In this document: positions 43,519 through 53,437 of the stretch, piece by piece
How the letters are laid out: the number at the start of each line of letters is the position of its first letter
Numbering within the stretch: position 1 is the stretch's first letter
Source: Saprospira grandis str. Lewin
Lineage (GTDB): Bacteria > Bacteroidota > Bacteroidia > Chitinophagales > Saprospiraceae
Direction: 5' to 3'
Length of the DNA stretch: 64,000 bases
Assembly (NCBI RefSeq): GCF_000250635.1
Contig: NC_016940.1
Span: 868,001-932,000, forward strand
Notes under the pieces: generated by a model
Told to the model about the DNA's origin: nothing
Database searches by the model: none
What the model saw: only the letters and a program-made list of their open reading frames with translations
Made by a program: the position numbers and the translations under genes

Positions 43519-44223
43519 TTAAAGCAGCGGGCTATCCAGAATCAAATTGGGGTTGGGGCAATTGGCCTTCATTTCTGCTAATTCTCGAGGCGAGCAAACG
43601 CCAGGATAATCGCCCTGATGTCCTTGCAGGTCCATAATAATTTGAAAATGCAAATGAGGGCGCCAGCCGCCATTTTCCTCCGTACTACCCAAGGTTCCAA
43701 TAATAGTCGAGCGGTCGATCATTTGGCCCACTTCTAGGGCTTCTACAGAGGCCTTAGACAAATGGCCATACAAAGTATAAAATTTAGGGCAATTAAAGGG
43801 GCGGTGTTCCAAAATAATGACTCCCCCATAATTTCCTTCCTCCTCATGATAACCTAAGCTGTGCACCTTGGCTCTGAGGGGAGTGCGAACGCTCCGTCCT
43901 TCTCTGGTCCAAATATCTATTCCCAAATGGATACAGCGTTCATCTAGGGGGTCTTTTTGTGGATTAAACAAGGGTTTATCTCGGTACAAATTGCGGCGTT
44001 CTAGGTAGCCTCCAATTCCCACAAAAGTCGAACTGAGGTCCATACACTCCTGAATATAATAATATAGCCCCTTGGGGGTCTTGAACTCCTCGGATCTGGG
44101 GTTTGTCTCTGATAAATCTAGGGCCACCACATATTCTCTGCCCCCCACAAAATTCATCACATTGCCAAAGGTTCCTTTCTTGGGCCCGACCCAAGCCAAA
44201 AAATCATCTATTTTTCTTGCCAT
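43519..44223 (-). CDS. M23-family metallopeptidase without signal peptide
   Basis: Protein of 234 residues with the zinc ligands of LytM-type M23 peptidases: His99 and Asp103 in HLGIDIW, His154 in LYGHLS, and His192 in PHLHFQI. Relatives cut glycine-containing or D-amino-acid peptide crosslinks in peptidoglycan. What is odd is the N-terminus (MARKIDDFLAWVGPKKG), which has no signal peptide, lipobox or membrane helix. Either it acts in the cytoplasm or it leaves by another route. The N-terminal 95 residues are unassigned. It is probably co-transcribed with the downstream secreted protein gene. Confidence 0.83.
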   Translation of the reverse strand: MARKIDDFLAWVGPKKGTFGNVMNFVGGREYVVALDLSETNPRSEEFKTPKGLYYYIQECMDLSSTFVGIGGYLERRNLYRDKPLFNPQKDPLDERCIHLGIDIWTREGRSVRTPLRAKVHSLGYHEEEGNYGGVIILEHRPFNCPKFYTLYGHLSKASVEALEVGQMIDRSTIIGTLGSTEENGGWRPHLHFQIIMDLQGHQGDYPGVCSPRELAEMKANCPNPNLILDSPLL

Positions 44224-44269
44224 CTTCTTTTATTCAATTGGTTATTAGATATATATTTACGTTTAAGTC

Positions 44270-44292
44270 AAAGTTACTACTTTTAGGTAAAC
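44270..44292 (+). promoter_or_regulatory. candidate regulatory box shared with 62513-62535
   Basis: AAAGTTACTACTTTTAGGTA followed by AAC; 21 of 23 positions agree with the sequence upstream of the gene at 62550. TACTTTTA loosely fits the Bacteroidetes -7 element. Here it lies 207 bases before the parC-like gene. Confidence 0.4.
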
Positions 44293-44498
44293 AAACAAAT
44301 TTTATTTTTCATTTTGGGCATTTCCCTACTAAGGAGCTGGTACGGCCGGCTGGCCTTTGGGAGTAGAATTTAAAAGAAGGGCAACAAAAGTTTGCAACTA
44401 AAAACAAAAAGTTGTAAAATAGCCCTAAGGATGGGCTAAAGCTTCGCAAAAACCAAACATTAAGCGTATATTTGGCCCCTATTGGAAAATAAAACAAT

Positions 44499-47018
44499 AT
44501 GTCAGAAGAAATAGAACAGGAGGTACAGGAGAAAAAGCCTCAGCGCAACCAATTGGGCGAGATGTACAAAGATTATTTTTTGGACTACGCCTCTTATGTC
44601 ATTTTAGAGCGGGCGGTGCCTGCGGTAGAAGATGGGTTTAAGCCTGTACAAAGACGAATTTTGCATGCTATGCACAGCATGGATGATGGCCGCTTTCATA
44701 AGGTGGCTAATATCATTGGTCAGACGATGCAGTACCACCCTCATGGAGATGCTGCTATTGGCGATGCCTTGGTCAATTTGGGCCAAAAAGACCTTTTGAT
44801 TGACTGTCAGGGAAACTGGGGTGATGTTCGCACTGGAGACCGGGCTGCGGCCCCTCGTTATATTGAGGCCCGTTTGTCTAAGTTTGCCAAAACAGTGGTC
44901 TTTAACCCCAAAACCACCAATTACCAATTGGCTTATGATGGGCGAAAAAAAGAGCCTATTCATCTGCCCGTTAAGTTTCCTCTTTTGTTGGCCCAAGGAG
45001 TAGAGGGGATTGCCGTGGGTTTATCGACTAAGATTCTGCCGCATAACTTTGTAGAGTTGATTAAGGGCTCTATTGCTATTTTGCGTGGAAAAAAGACCCA
45101 AATCCTACCCGATTTTCCCACTGGCGGCATGATGGATGCCTCTAATTATAATGGCGGGAAAAGAGGGGGGAAAATTCGCCTGCGTGCTGAAATAGAAATT
45201 GTGGACCGCAAGACTTTGGCGATTCGCCAGATTCCTTATGGTTGTACTACTTCTAGCTTGATCGATAGTATTATTAAGGCCAATAACAAGCACAAAATTA
45301 AGATTAAAAAGGTGGTAGATAATACCGCCAAGGATGTAGAGATCTTGGTAGAGCTGCCTACTAATAGCTCGCCCGAAATTACCATGGATGCGCTCTATGC
45401 CTTTACGGATTGTGAGCTCTCTATTTCGCCAAATGCCTGCGTGATTCAAGGGGATAAGCCCATTTTTGTTACCGTTGATGAACTCTTAGAAATTGCCACT
45501 GGCCAAACCAAGGATTTGCTGGAGTGGGAGTTGAAAATTCGGGAGCAAGAACTACTTGACAAATGGCATCTGGCCTCTTTGGAGAAGATCTTTATTGAAA
45601 ATCGCATCTATCAATTGATTGAGGATTGTGAAAGCTGGGAAGAAGTGCTCGAGACGATTGATAAGGCCATGCAGCCCTTTGCCAAACAGCTCTGGCGCCC
45701 AATCACTCAAGAAGATATTATCCGCCTGACCGAAATTAAGATCAAGCGAATTTCTAAGTACAATAAGTTTCAGGCCGATGAATACCTCAAAAAACTAGAG
45801 GACGAACTGGCCGATGTTCGACATGATTTGGCCAATTTGGTGGATTATGCCATTGCCTATTTCAAGCGCTTGCTAAAAGACTTTGGCAAAGAGAAAGAGC
45901 GCAAGACCAAAATCATGACCTTTGATACGATTGATGCCGTTGAGGTGGTGGTGAATAATGCCAAATTATATGTCAATCGCAAGGAAGGATTTATGGGTTA
46001 TGGCCTCAAGAAAGATGAGTTTGTTGAGGAATGCTCTGACTTAGACGATGTGATTGTCTTTCATAAAGATGGGACCTATAGCGTAGTAAAGATTGCCGAA
46101 AAGGTCTTTATTGGGAAAAACCCCTTGCATTTGGCCATTTGGCGCAAAGGCGATGAACGCATGATTTATAATGTGGTTTATGCCGACCTTGATAAAGGGG
46201 CCAATTATGTGAAGCGCTTTGCCGTAACGGCCATTACTCGAGATAGAAAATACCCTATTGCCAATAAGGTAGAAAAAGCCAAAGTCTTGCATTTTTCAGC
46301 CAATCCCAACGGAGAAGCCGAACTTTTGCATGTTCAGCTTAGTCAGGCTTGTAAGGCCAAAAAGAAAGATTTTGAGTATGATTTTGCCGAACTAGCCGTT
46401 AAGGGCCGCTCGGCCAGAGGAAATCTCTTGAGCAAATACCCTATTCGCAAAATTCAGGTAAAACGACAGGGAGAATCTACTTTGGGGGCACTGCAAATTT
46501 GGTTTGAGCCAGAAACTGGCCGCCTCAATAGCTCTGGTTATGGCCAATTATTGGGCGACTTTGAAGAAGAGGACCGCATTTTGGCCCTCTACCAAGATGG
46601 AAGCTATGAAATGACTAACTATGAGCTGAGCAACCGCTTTGAAGCCGAAGAGCTCTTGATGGTCCAAAAATGGAATGCCGAACAGCCCATTACGGCCGTT
46701 TACTTTGATGGCGAACGCAAAACGACCTATGTCAAACGCTTCCTGATTGAAACCAGTACGCTCAATAGCCGCTTTGAGTATTTGCCCAATAATCACCGCT
46801 CGACCAAGTTGCTTTGGGCGGGCACACAGTCTACACCAAAAATTGCTTTTGAACAAAGAGAAGGCCGTAGCTATACCGCCAATGAGGCCCAACTAGCCGA
46901 AATTGCAGATGTAACTGGCTGGAAAGCCCTAGGAAGCAAACTGCATGATGATAAAATCAGAAATGTAAAGGAGATTGGCCCAAAGGAAAATGAAGAGAAC
47001 CAAAAGGCCCTCTTCTAG
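44499..47018 (+). CDS. parC: DNA topoisomerase IV subunit A
   Basis: Type IIA topoisomerase A subunit of 839 residues that cuts and rejoins both strands, with ParE, to separate replicated chromosomes. The catalytic tyrosine is Tyr121 in RAAAPRYIEARL; DGFKPVQRRIL at 45-55 and YHPHGDAAI at 79-87 form the quinolone-region helix. The C-terminal beta-propeller starts near residue 490 but lacks a clear GyrA-box (QRRGGKG), which argues for topoisomerase IV over gyrase. No parE gene is adjacent. A strong terminator follows. Confidence 0.9.
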   Translation: MSEEIEQEVQEKKPQRNQLGEMYKDYFLDYASYVILERAVPAVEDGFKPVQRRILHAMHSMDDGRFHKVANIIGQTMQYHPHGDAAIGDALVNLGQKDLLIDCQGNWGDVRTGDRAAAPRYIEARLSKFAKTVVFNPKTTNYQLAYDGRKKEPIHLPVKFPLLLAQGVEGIAVGLSTKILPHNFVELIKGSIAILRGKKTQILPDFPTGGMMDASNYNGGKRGGKIRLRAEIEIVDRKTLAIRQIPYGCTTSSLIDSIIKANNKHKIKIKKVVDNTAKDVEILVELPTNSSPEITMDALYAFTDCELSISPNACVIQGDKPIFVTVDELLEIATGQTKDLLEWELKIREQELLDKWHLASLEKIFIENRIYQLIEDCESWEEVLETIDKAMQPFAKQLWRPITQEDIIRLTEIKIKRISKYNKFQADEYLKKLEDELADVRHDLANLVDYAIAYFKRLLKDFGKEKERKTKIMTFDTIDAVEVVVNNAKLYVNRKEGFMGYGLKKDEFVEECSDLDDVIVFHKDGTYSVVKIAEKVFIGKNPLHLAIWRKGDERMIYNVVYADLDKGANYVKRFAVTAITRDRKYPIANKVEKAKVLHFSANPNGEAELLHVQLSQACKAKKKDFEYDFAELAVKGRSARGNLLSKYPIRKIQVKRQGESTLGALQIWFEPETGRLNSSGYGQLLGDFEEEDRILALYQDGSYEMTNYELSNRFEAEELLMVQKWNAEQPITAVYFDGERKTTYVKRFLIETSTLNSRFEYLPNNHRSTKLLWAGTQSTPKIAFEQREGRSYTANEAQLAEIADVTGWKALGSKLHDDKIRNVKEIGPKENEENQKALF

Positions 47019-47033
47019 TTTTGGCCCATAAAC

Positions 47034-47067
47034 AAAAAGCCCCAAGGCAATGCCTTGGGGCTTTTTT
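47034..47067. terminator. bidirectional terminator after parC
   Basis: AAAAAGCCCCAAGGCA and TGCCTTGGGGCTTTTTT form a long perfect stem with A and T tails, 16 bases after the stop. Confidence 0.88.
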
Positions 47068-47113
47068 CTGCCCTTTGCAGGCGGCAAAGCCGCCGCATAG
47101 GCGCGAAGCGCCT

Positions 47114-47240
47114 GGCTGAGGGATGGATAGCAGTGGCCGAAGGCCAGACCGAGCTTTTGAGCGTAGCGAAAAAGCGATGGGCCGAGCAGACCTGCGAGCT
47201 GCGACACAGCCCGACCCGACCGCAGGGAGGGGCAGCCCCC
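47114..47240 (+). repeat. GSE repeat, CAGCC type
   Basis: GGCTGAGGGATGGATAGCAG to GGGGCAGCCCCC-AAAA. P1 is GGCTG/CAGCC, P2 GGG/CCC, P3 GCAG/CTGC. Preceded by hairpins GGCGGCAAAGCCGCC and GGCGCGAAGCGCC. It ends 9 bases before the stop of the next minus-strand gene. Confidence 0.85.
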
Positions 47241-47249
47241 AAAAAAGGA

Positions 47250-48809
47250 CTAATTCAAAGGACTAGCCTGGCTAATTTCCAAATCTCTCAAACGCTCTAG
47301 CAAAAGGGTCCAAAGATGGCTATAGTTAATGACCTCAAACTCATCAATCATACCGCGATAACGGAAGGGCTCCTCCGCCAAACGATCGAGATATTTTTGA
47401 TAAATACCAATCTGGGCAAAGTCAAAATTGGCCTTAGATAGCTGATAAAGCAAGCGAATAAACTGAATAGTTCGATAATGCTCCTCTCTGCGCAAACGGC
47501 GGTTGGCAATCTCTTTCAGGTACTCGGCCTTGGCCTGAGCCGCCCCTACATCCAACATTTCCAGATGGAAAAGCAATTGGGCAATTAGGTGGCTCACCTT
47601 GAGCATGCGCTCCGATTTGCTAAACTCTAGGGGGTCGCTCAAAAACTTGTGCAAGCGGAAGCGCTTGCGGCGCTTGGCCCGGCTGCTCTTGGGCTCAATA
47701 TTTTTTAGCACGGGATAAAACTGATGCAAATAACTGAGGTAAATCTCAAAGGCATTCCATTTCTCCTGATCTTCTCGCTCCAAACGCTCAAAACGAGCAT
47801 CGCCAATTACCTCATAAAACACCTGCTGGGCCTGCTCATAATGCTCGCCATGCAGCGCCAGCAAAAAGAAAAACTCCATCAGCTGAAACCAACTATCGGT
47901 GTCTTGCAAGCTCATAGCCTGCTTATACAAAGCCGGCGCAATGCTGGGCGTATATTGGCCCATATGCAAAATAGCCGACAACTTTTTGATCATGATCTCG
48001 GCAAATTTATCGTCTCGATAAAACTCCGGATGCTCCGCAACATATTGCTCGCTATCTTGGCAAACGCCCATCATCTGCTCATAATCTTGCAACATCTCAT
48101 AGCGATAAGCCCAAACCATATAGCGATGATAATGCACAATTGGCGATTGATACAGATCGGCCAAGCCCTCTAGCGCCTGACAATATACATTGATCCTCCC
48201 CGCCAAATCCTGATTCTTAGAATGCGGCTTGTAGTAGTTAATAACTACCCGCTGATACAACTCCTCCGAGCGAATCTCCGCATCCAATACATTCTGATAC
48301 TGCTTGCACAACTGATCATACTCCTCATACAAACGCTCATTTTCATCGCGCAAAGCATAATGCTCTCGCAAAATGCGCGCACAGTTTACAATCACATCGG
48401 CAAACTGAAACTTTTGGGCCGTGGTCATCAACTGACGAGCCAAATAAGCCGCCGTGCCATAGGCTTTATTCGATAAGAGAATCTTGATTAAGGTCCAGTC
48501 TTTATTAGAAGAAAAATAGGCCCGATTGTAATCCGATGCAGAGGGAAGATTGACATCCAAAAAGAAGAGCGTATTGAGCAATCGCTTCTTGAATCTAGAC
48601 TTTAGCTGTCGGTATTTATCATCCGTTGAAGGACTGCCATACAAATATTCTGCAGCCTGCTCATCTGTCTCAAATTTATCATTAACTACAGCCTCATAAA
48701 AGTCATTAAATTTACTACTCTTCTGGCTCAAAGAATAGTCGTCAAAAATCTCTATCTTCTTGACCTTCTTCTTCGTAACAATTTTCGCTATTTCTAATAT
48801 ATGTTTCAT
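47250..48809 (-). CDS. large helical-repeat protein of unknown function
   Basis: Protein of 519 residues, nearly all predicted helix, rich in tyrosine and charged residues, with no signal peptide or membrane segment. Stretches such as AYGTAAYLARQLMTTAQKFQ, EHYEQAQQVFYEVIGDARFER and LDVGAAQAKAEYLKEIANRR have the spacing of TPR-like helix pairs, so a protein-binding scaffold is likely. A basic run (SSRAKRRKRFRLHKFL) lies near residue 385. I do not recognise a family beyond that. It begins MKHILEIAKIVTKKK. Nothing in the neighbourhood hints at its role. Confidence 0.78.
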   Translation of the reverse strand: MKHILEIAKIVTKKKVKKIEIFDDYSLSQKSSKFNDFYEAVVNDKFETDEQAAEYLYGSPSTDDKYRQLKSRFKKRLLNTLFFLDVNLPSASDYNRAYFSSNKDWTLIKILLSNKAYGTAAYLARQLMTTAQKFQFADVIVNCARILREHYALRDENERLYEEYDQLCKQYQNVLDAEIRSEELYQRVVINYYKPHSKNQDLAGRINVYCQALEGLADLYQSPIVHYHRYMVWAYRYEMLQDYEQMMGVCQDSEQYVAEHPEFYRDDKFAEIMIKKLSAILHMGQYTPSIAPALYKQAMSLQDTDSWFQLMEFFFLLALHGEHYEQAQQVFYEVIGDARFERLEREDQEKWNAFEIYLSYLHQFYPVLKNIEPKSSRAKRRKRFRLHKFLSDPLEFSKSERMLKVSHLIAQLLFHLEMLDVGAAQAKAEYLKEIANRRLRREEHYRTIQFIRLLYQLSKANFDFAQIGIYQKYLDRLAEEPFRYRGMIDEFEVINYSHLWTLLLERLRDLEISQASPLN

Positions 48810-49022
48810 TTCTTAAGGAGTTGGTTATTGGCTAGTGTAATTGCTTATTTTGATGTCACATTTTGCAATTACAAAATAACAAAAAAAGGAGGCTTTACCA
48901 ACCCCCTTTTTCTCTAGCAAATCCTTAATTTCTTATTTATTTAGATAAGTTCTACATTAAATACAAACTAAACAACTGGCAGTCAGTTATTTATAATTTA
49001 ACTAATTGTTTAGTCAAATCAT

Positions 49023-50384
49023 CTAAGAGCGTAGAATTGATTTGACATTAACAAATTCTTTTATGCCATTTGCAGCTAATTCACGTCCCAAACCCGATTG
49101 TTTCACTCCCCCAAAAGGGGTATGTGGGGCCGATCTCATTAGTTGATTTATGGCCAAGGTCCCTACTTCTAGTGACGGAGCAAGCTGCAAAGCCCGCTCT
49201 TCATCGGTCCAAATGGCCCCGCCCAAACCATAAATGCTGTCGTTGGCCAACTGAATGGCTTCTTCTGCATCGGCCACCTCAAAGAAGCTGAGTACCGGCC
49301 CAAATAGCTCTTCCGAATAAGCCGGCGAGCCCTTGGGCGCCTGCCCCAAAATGACCGGAGAAAACAAGCTGCCCGCGCCCTTTCCTCCATCCAATAATAA
49401 CTGCGCTCCAGCCGCCAAACTATCCGCTTTCTGCTGGGCCAACTCCAATGCCAAGTCCTCTCGCGCCATGCAACTGAGGTCCAAATTATCCGAAATGGGG
49501 TCGCCCTGACGCAATTGGGCAATCTCCGCCTTCACCGCATCTAAAAAGTCTGCCGCCAAGGAACGCTCCACAATAAAGCGCTTGGCCGCTATGCAGGTTT
49601 GCCCGTTGTTGCCAAATCTAGACTGTACGCCCGCCTTGGCCGCCGCCTCCAAATCAGCCCCTTCCAAGACAATAAAAGGATCAGAACCGCCCAATTCTAA
49701 TACCATTTTCTTCATGCTGCCCCCAGCCAAGGCACCTACCGCCAAGCCCGCTCTTCGACTACCCGTTAAGGATACTCCAGCCACTTCCGGCCCCTTGATT
49801 AAGGCCGCCGTTTGCTCCAAATTGGCAAAACTGTTCTGAAATACCCCCTCCGGAAAACCCGCCTGCTCAAATAATCGAGCAATCGCCATGGCCGAACGAG
49901 GCACATTGGGCGCATGCTTGAGCAAACTGACGTTGCCCGCCAATAAGGTCGGTACCGAAAAACGCAAGACCTGCCAAAATGGAAAGTTCCAAGGCATGAT
50001 CTGCAAGATGATGCCCAATGGCTCATAATAGACCATATTGCGGCTCTCCGGCGCATAATCTACCGCATGCGGCGCCAACATCCTCGGCCCAAATTCTACA
50101 TAGTACCGAATCAACCACGCACATTTTTCGATCTCTGCCAAGGCCTGACGCAATGGCTTGCCCATTTCCTGACTGACCACTAAGGCCAATTCCTCTTTTT
50201 GCGCCAATAACTGCTGCTCTAAAGCCAAAAATAAGGCCTGCCGATCGGCCATAGCTAGCCGCCGCCAATGCCGAAAAGCAAGTTCCGCTTTCTTCAATTG
50301 CCGCGCTAACTCCGAGGCGGTCACAAAATCATATTCTCCATACAACTCTCCTGTATATGGATTTTTAGATCTAAACTGATTCAT
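49023..50384 (-). CDS. NAD(P)-dependent succinate-semialdehyde dehydrogenase
   Basis: Aldehyde dehydrogenase of 453 residues. Catalytic residues are in place: Asn133 in PWNFP, Glu230 in LELGGSDP and the nucleophile Cys264 in NNGQTCIAAKR. The short N-terminus (RSKNPYTGELYGEY) and the motif LTGSRRAG match the short Sad/GabD-type succinate-semialdehyde dehydrogenases of about 455 residues, which oxidise the aldehyde to succinate in GABA breakdown. No GABA transaminase gene is nearby, so the exact substrate is inferred from family only. The 213-base gap upstream of its neighbour at 48810 shows no gene. Confidence 0.88.
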   Translation of the reverse strand: MNQFRSKNPYTGELYGEYDFVTASELARQLKKAELAFRHWRRLAMADRQALFLALEQQLLAQKEELALVVSQEMGKPLRQALAEIEKCAWLIRYYVEFGPRMLAPHAVDYAPESRNMVYYEPLGIILQIMPWNFPFWQVLRFSVPTLLAGNVSLLKHAPNVPRSAMAIARLFEQAGFPEGVFQNSFANLEQTAALIKGPEVAGVSLTGSRRAGLAVGALAGGSMKKMVLELGGSDPFIVLEGADLEAAAKAGVQSRFGNNGQTCIAAKRFIVERSLAADFLDAVKAEIAQLRQGDPISDNLDLSCMAREDLALELAQQKADSLAAGAQLLLDGGKGAGSLFSPVILGQAPKGSPAYSEELFGPVLSFFEVADAEEAIQLANDSIYGLGGAIWTDEERALQLAPSLEVGTLAINQLMRSAPHTPFGGVKQSGLGRELAANGIKEFVNVKSILRS

Positions 50385-50395
50385 CTTTTCTGTTT

Positions 50396-50513
50396 TTTTG
50401 GGGCCTCCGCAGCAAAGCTGCGGCGCTACGTTTCGGGGCTCGCAGGCCTGCTCGGCCCTTCAGCGCTGCGCGCTTCGGTCTGGCCTTCGGCCACCCCTGC
50501 ACATCGCTAGGCC
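50396..50513 (-). repeat. GSE repeat, AGGCC type
   Basis: In + orientation GGCCTAGCGATGTGCAGGGG to GGAGGCCCC-AAAA. P1 is GGCCT/AGGCC and P2 GCG/CGC. P3 is GGGG/CCCC (GCGAGCCCCG), changed on both sides compared with 42479. P5 is AAGCGCGCAGCGCT. It begins 12 bases upstream of the dehydrogenase start, so it occupies that gene's leader. Confidence 0.85.
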
Positions 50514-50561
50514 GGTCGCTGCGCTCCCCTGCGGCGGCTTCGCCGCCTGCCCCCTCCCAAA

Positions 50562-50592
50562 GCAAAGGCCTTCCAATTCGGAAGGCCTTTGC
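50562..50592. terminator. hairpin after the Hsp70 gene
   Basis: GCAAAGGCCTTCC-AATTC-GGAAGGCCTTTGC, a 13-base stem just 6 bases past the Hsp70 stop on the minus strand. No good U tract follows, so termination strength is uncertain. Confidence 0.55.
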
Positions 50593-50597
50593 GCTAT

Positions 50598-52487
50598 TTA
50601 ATCAAATTTTTGTTCTTCTATTTTCTTTCCTGCTACGGCCTTGGCTATACTTTGGTCCATGGCCCGCTCGGCCATCGGCCGAGCATATTGGTTGAGCTCT
50701 TCCATCCGCTGCTGAATGAGGTCTTTATCCTCTCCCCCGCAGGCTTGGGCCAAACTAGCCGCCCGATTCTGCATCCCCACAATCTCTTCCTCCGATAAAA
50801 TGGCCTCGTTCTGCCCTATGAATTTATCTGTCGCCAATAATACCGATTCGGCCTCGGTTCTCGCCTCTATCAATGCCTTGATGGCCATATCTTCCTTGGC
50901 GTTCTTGATCGAATCTAAGAGCATTCTTCCCATTTCTTCCTCAGAAATACCATAAGGCGAACGCATTTCTACTAGTTGCTCTACCCCCGAACGCAATTCC
51001 TTGGCCCGCACCTTCAATATGCCATCCGCATTCAATAAAAAGTGGATTTCTATCTTGGGCATGCCCGCCGCCATGGGCGGTATTCCCTTCAATACAAATT
51101 CCCCTAACTTGCGGTTGTTGACCACCAATTCCCGCTCTCCTTGATAAACCGCTACTTTTAGCTTGATCTGCCCATCTACAGAAGTGGTGTACTGACGACC
51201 AGCTTTCATGGGTACTTTAGAGTTTCTGGGAATAATGACGTCCATCAGTCCCCCTACGGTTTCTATTCCTAAGGATAAAGGGGTTACGTCTAATAATAAG
51301 ATGTCCTTTTGGTTACCCGCCAATACATCGGCCTGTATAGCCGCCCCTAAAGCCACCACCTCATCGGGATTTAGCTCGTCTTTGGGCGCTTGACCAAAGA
51401 ATTTGGCCACCGCCTCTTTAACGATGGGCATACGAGTAGATCCACCCACTAAGACTACTTCGTCAATATCGCTCAGACTCAGCTCCGCATCTTTTAGGGC
51501 CTGCTCACAAGCCTTAATAGTCCGCTGAATCAATTCTGCTGTCAGTTGGACCAATTCCGCTTTGTTTAAACGCAAAACTTGGCCCGCTAACTCTCCACTA
51601 AATTCATCAGCCTGAGAAAGGGTTTTCTTGGCCTCTTCGGCCAAAAGGCGCAGTTCCTGCGCAAAAGCCCGATCCTCCTGCAAGCGCTGCTCGCTCCAGT
51701 TGGCTCCCTTGGCCCAATGCTTCAGAATGGCCCGGTCTACATCATCGCCCCCCAAAAAGGTGTCGCCATGCGTAGCCAATACCTCAAAGATTCCATTATC
51801 AATACTCAAGATAGAGACATCAAAGGTGCCGCCCCCCAAATCATAAACCGCAATGGTCTTTTGCTCATCGGGGTCCAAACCTATTCCATAGGCCAAACTA
51901 GCCGCCGTGGGCTCATTGACAATTCGCAAAACATCTAAGCCAGCCAGTTTCCCCGCATCGCGAGTGGCTTGCCGCTGCGAATCATTGAAATAAGCCGGAA
52001 CGGTAATCACCGCCTTTTGTACGGGTTGCTTTAATAGCTTTTCGGCCCGCTCTTTCAAGCTGTTGAGAATAACTGCCGATAGCTCAATGGGATTGTAAAA
52101 CTTATTGCCCAAACGAACCTTCAATAGGCCGTCTTCTTGCTCATTGGGAATAATCTCATAGCTAAAAAAGCCCTGATAATCTTTGAGCTCCCCATAAGAT
52201 TTACCCAAAAGCCGCTTGACCGAGAAAATGGTGTTCTCTGGATCTCTGATCAACATTTCTTTGGCCGATTGCCCCACTACGGGCTGCCCCTCCTGCCAAT
52301 GAATGACAGAAGGGACCAAGCTATGCTTGGCCGATTCCTCTTTTAAACATTCGGCTTCGCCCTCAGCATTGATGTAGGCCAACAAGCTGTTGGTGGTCCC
52401 CAAATCAATCCCAATAATAAGCTCGCCTTTTTTGGTTTTATCTTTTTCTACCTGCCCAGATTGCAGGTTGATTCCTATTTTTGCCAT
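50598..52487 (-). CDS. hscA: Hsp70-family chaperone, HscA-like
   Basis: Hsp70 protein of 629 residues. The ATPase domain starts at [14 protein letters not shown] (about 24-37), with [45 protein letters not shown] and [13 protein letters not shown]. The substrate-binding domain begins near [17 protein letters not shown]. The 20-residue extension before the first strand ([15 protein letters not shown]) and the moderate similarity to DnaK fit the HscA branch, which helps move iron-sulfur clusters from IscU. The isc genes are not adjacent here, so DnaK-like general folding remains possible. rfbD lies upstream on the same strand. Confidence 0.83.
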   Translation of the reverse strand: MAKIGINLQSGQVEKDKTKKGELIIGIDLGTTNSLLAYINAEGEAECLKEESAKHSLVPSVIHWQEGQPVVGQSAKEMLIRDPENTIFSVKRLLGKSYGELKDYQGFFSYEIIPNEQEDGLLKVRLGNKFYNPIELSAVILNSLKERAEKLLKQPVQKAVITVPAYFNDSQRQATRDAGKLAGLDVLRIVNEPTAASLAYGIGLDPDEQKTIAVYDLGGGTFDVSILSIDNGIFEVLATHGDTFLGGDDVDRAILKHWAKGANWSEQRLQEDRAFAQELRLLAEEAKKTLSQADEFSGELAGQVLRLNKAELVQLTAELIQRTIKACEQALKDAELSLSDIDEVVLVGGSTRMPIVKEAVAKFFGQAPKDELNPDEVVALGAAIQADVLAGNQKDILLLDVTPLSLGIETVGGLMDVIIPRNSKVPMKAGRQYTTSVDGQIKLKVAVYQGERELVVNNRKLGEFVLKGIPPMAAGMPKIEIHFLLNADGILKVRAKELRSGVEQLVEMRSPYGISEEEMGRMLLDSIKNAKEDMAIKALIEARTEAESVLLATDKFIGQNEAILSEEEIVGMQNRAASLAQACGGEDKDLIQQRMEELNQYARPMAERAMDQSIAKAVAGKKIEEQKFD

Positions 52488-52552
52488 AGTTGTATTTCTT
52501 CCTTTTTTAAAGGGTACGTTCTCCCTCTATAATAGAACTGCCCTCCTTTTGT

Positions 52553-53431
52553 TTAATACCGCAGCGTTTTTAGCATGCGGGCCAAGCTCTCTCGCCAATG
52601 GGGAATGGCTAGGGCAAAATCATTTTTGATTTTCCCTTTATGCAAGAGCGAAAAGGCGGGACGTTTTGCGGGGGTGGGATAATCTTTAGTATCTATGGGC
52701 TGCAACGCACAATCTATTTGAGCCAACTCAAAAATGGCATGCGCAAAGTCGTACCAACTGGCTACGCCCTCATTACTATAATGGTAGAGCCCAGAAGGCG
52801 ACTCCTCTTGGCCCAAAATCCGTAGAATGGCCTCAGCCAGATCTCCCGCAAAGGTGGGGCTACCAATTTGATCGGCTACTACAGATAGACTTGGGCGCTC
52901 TTGGCCCAATCGCAACATGGTTTTTACGAAGTTATGTCCAAAAGAAGAATAAACCCAAGCCGTGCGAATGATCAAGGCATCGGGCAGCTCGGCCAAAACG
53001 GCCTGCTCTCCCGCTAGTTTTGTGCGACCATATACGCCCTGCGGATCCGTAGCGGCAGTTTCTCGAATAGGGCCAGAAGCTATACCCGCATAAACATAAT
53101 CGGTAGAAATATGGACCAATTTGGCCCCAAGAGCGGCTGCTGCCTTGGCCAAATTGCGGGGACCTTCTACATTGACCAACTGGGCCAATTCTTCCTGCTC
53201 CTCGGCCTTGTCTACCGCAGTATAGGCTGCGCAATTGATGCAATAATCTATCTTATATTGCTGCATATAAGTATATACCGCCTCCGCATCTGTGATATCC
53301 AGTGTAGATTGATCGGTAAAATGGTATTGGCCGCCCGCCAAAAGACGCAAGGCCTTTTGATTCATGACCAAGGCCTGTATTTCGCTGCCCAATTGGCCCT
53401 CGGCCCCCGTAATCAGTATATTCTTAATCAT
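52553..53431 (-). CDS. rfbD: dTDP-4-dehydrorhamnose reductase
   Basis: Short-chain-dehydrogenase-type enzyme of 292 residues, the last step in dTDP-L-rhamnose synthesis. NADPH-binding motif ILITGAEGQLG is at 5-15, and the active-site pair lies in VYGRTKLAGE (YxxxK). STDYVYAG and AWVYSSFGHNFVKTML are typical of RfbD/RmlD. It starts 6 bases after the rfbC stop, so rfbC-rfbD is an operon. The sugar would go into lipopolysaccharide O-antigen or capsule. rfbA and rfbB are not in the window. Confidence 0.93.
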   Translation of the reverse strand: MIKNILITGAEGQLGSEIQALVMNQKALRLLAGGQYHFTDQSTLDITDAEAVYTYMQQYKIDYCINCAAYTAVDKAEEQEELAQLVNVEGPRNLAKAAAALGAKLVHISTDYVYAGIASGPIRETAATDPQGVYGRTKLAGEQAVLAELPDALIIRTAWVYSSFGHNFVKTMLRLGQERPSLSVVADQIGSPTFAGDLAEAILRILGQEESPSGLYHYSNEGVASWYDFAHAIFELAQIDCALQPIDTKDYPTPAKRPAFSLLHKGKIKNDFALAIPHWRESLARMLKTLRY

Positions 53432-53437
53432 AGTCGT

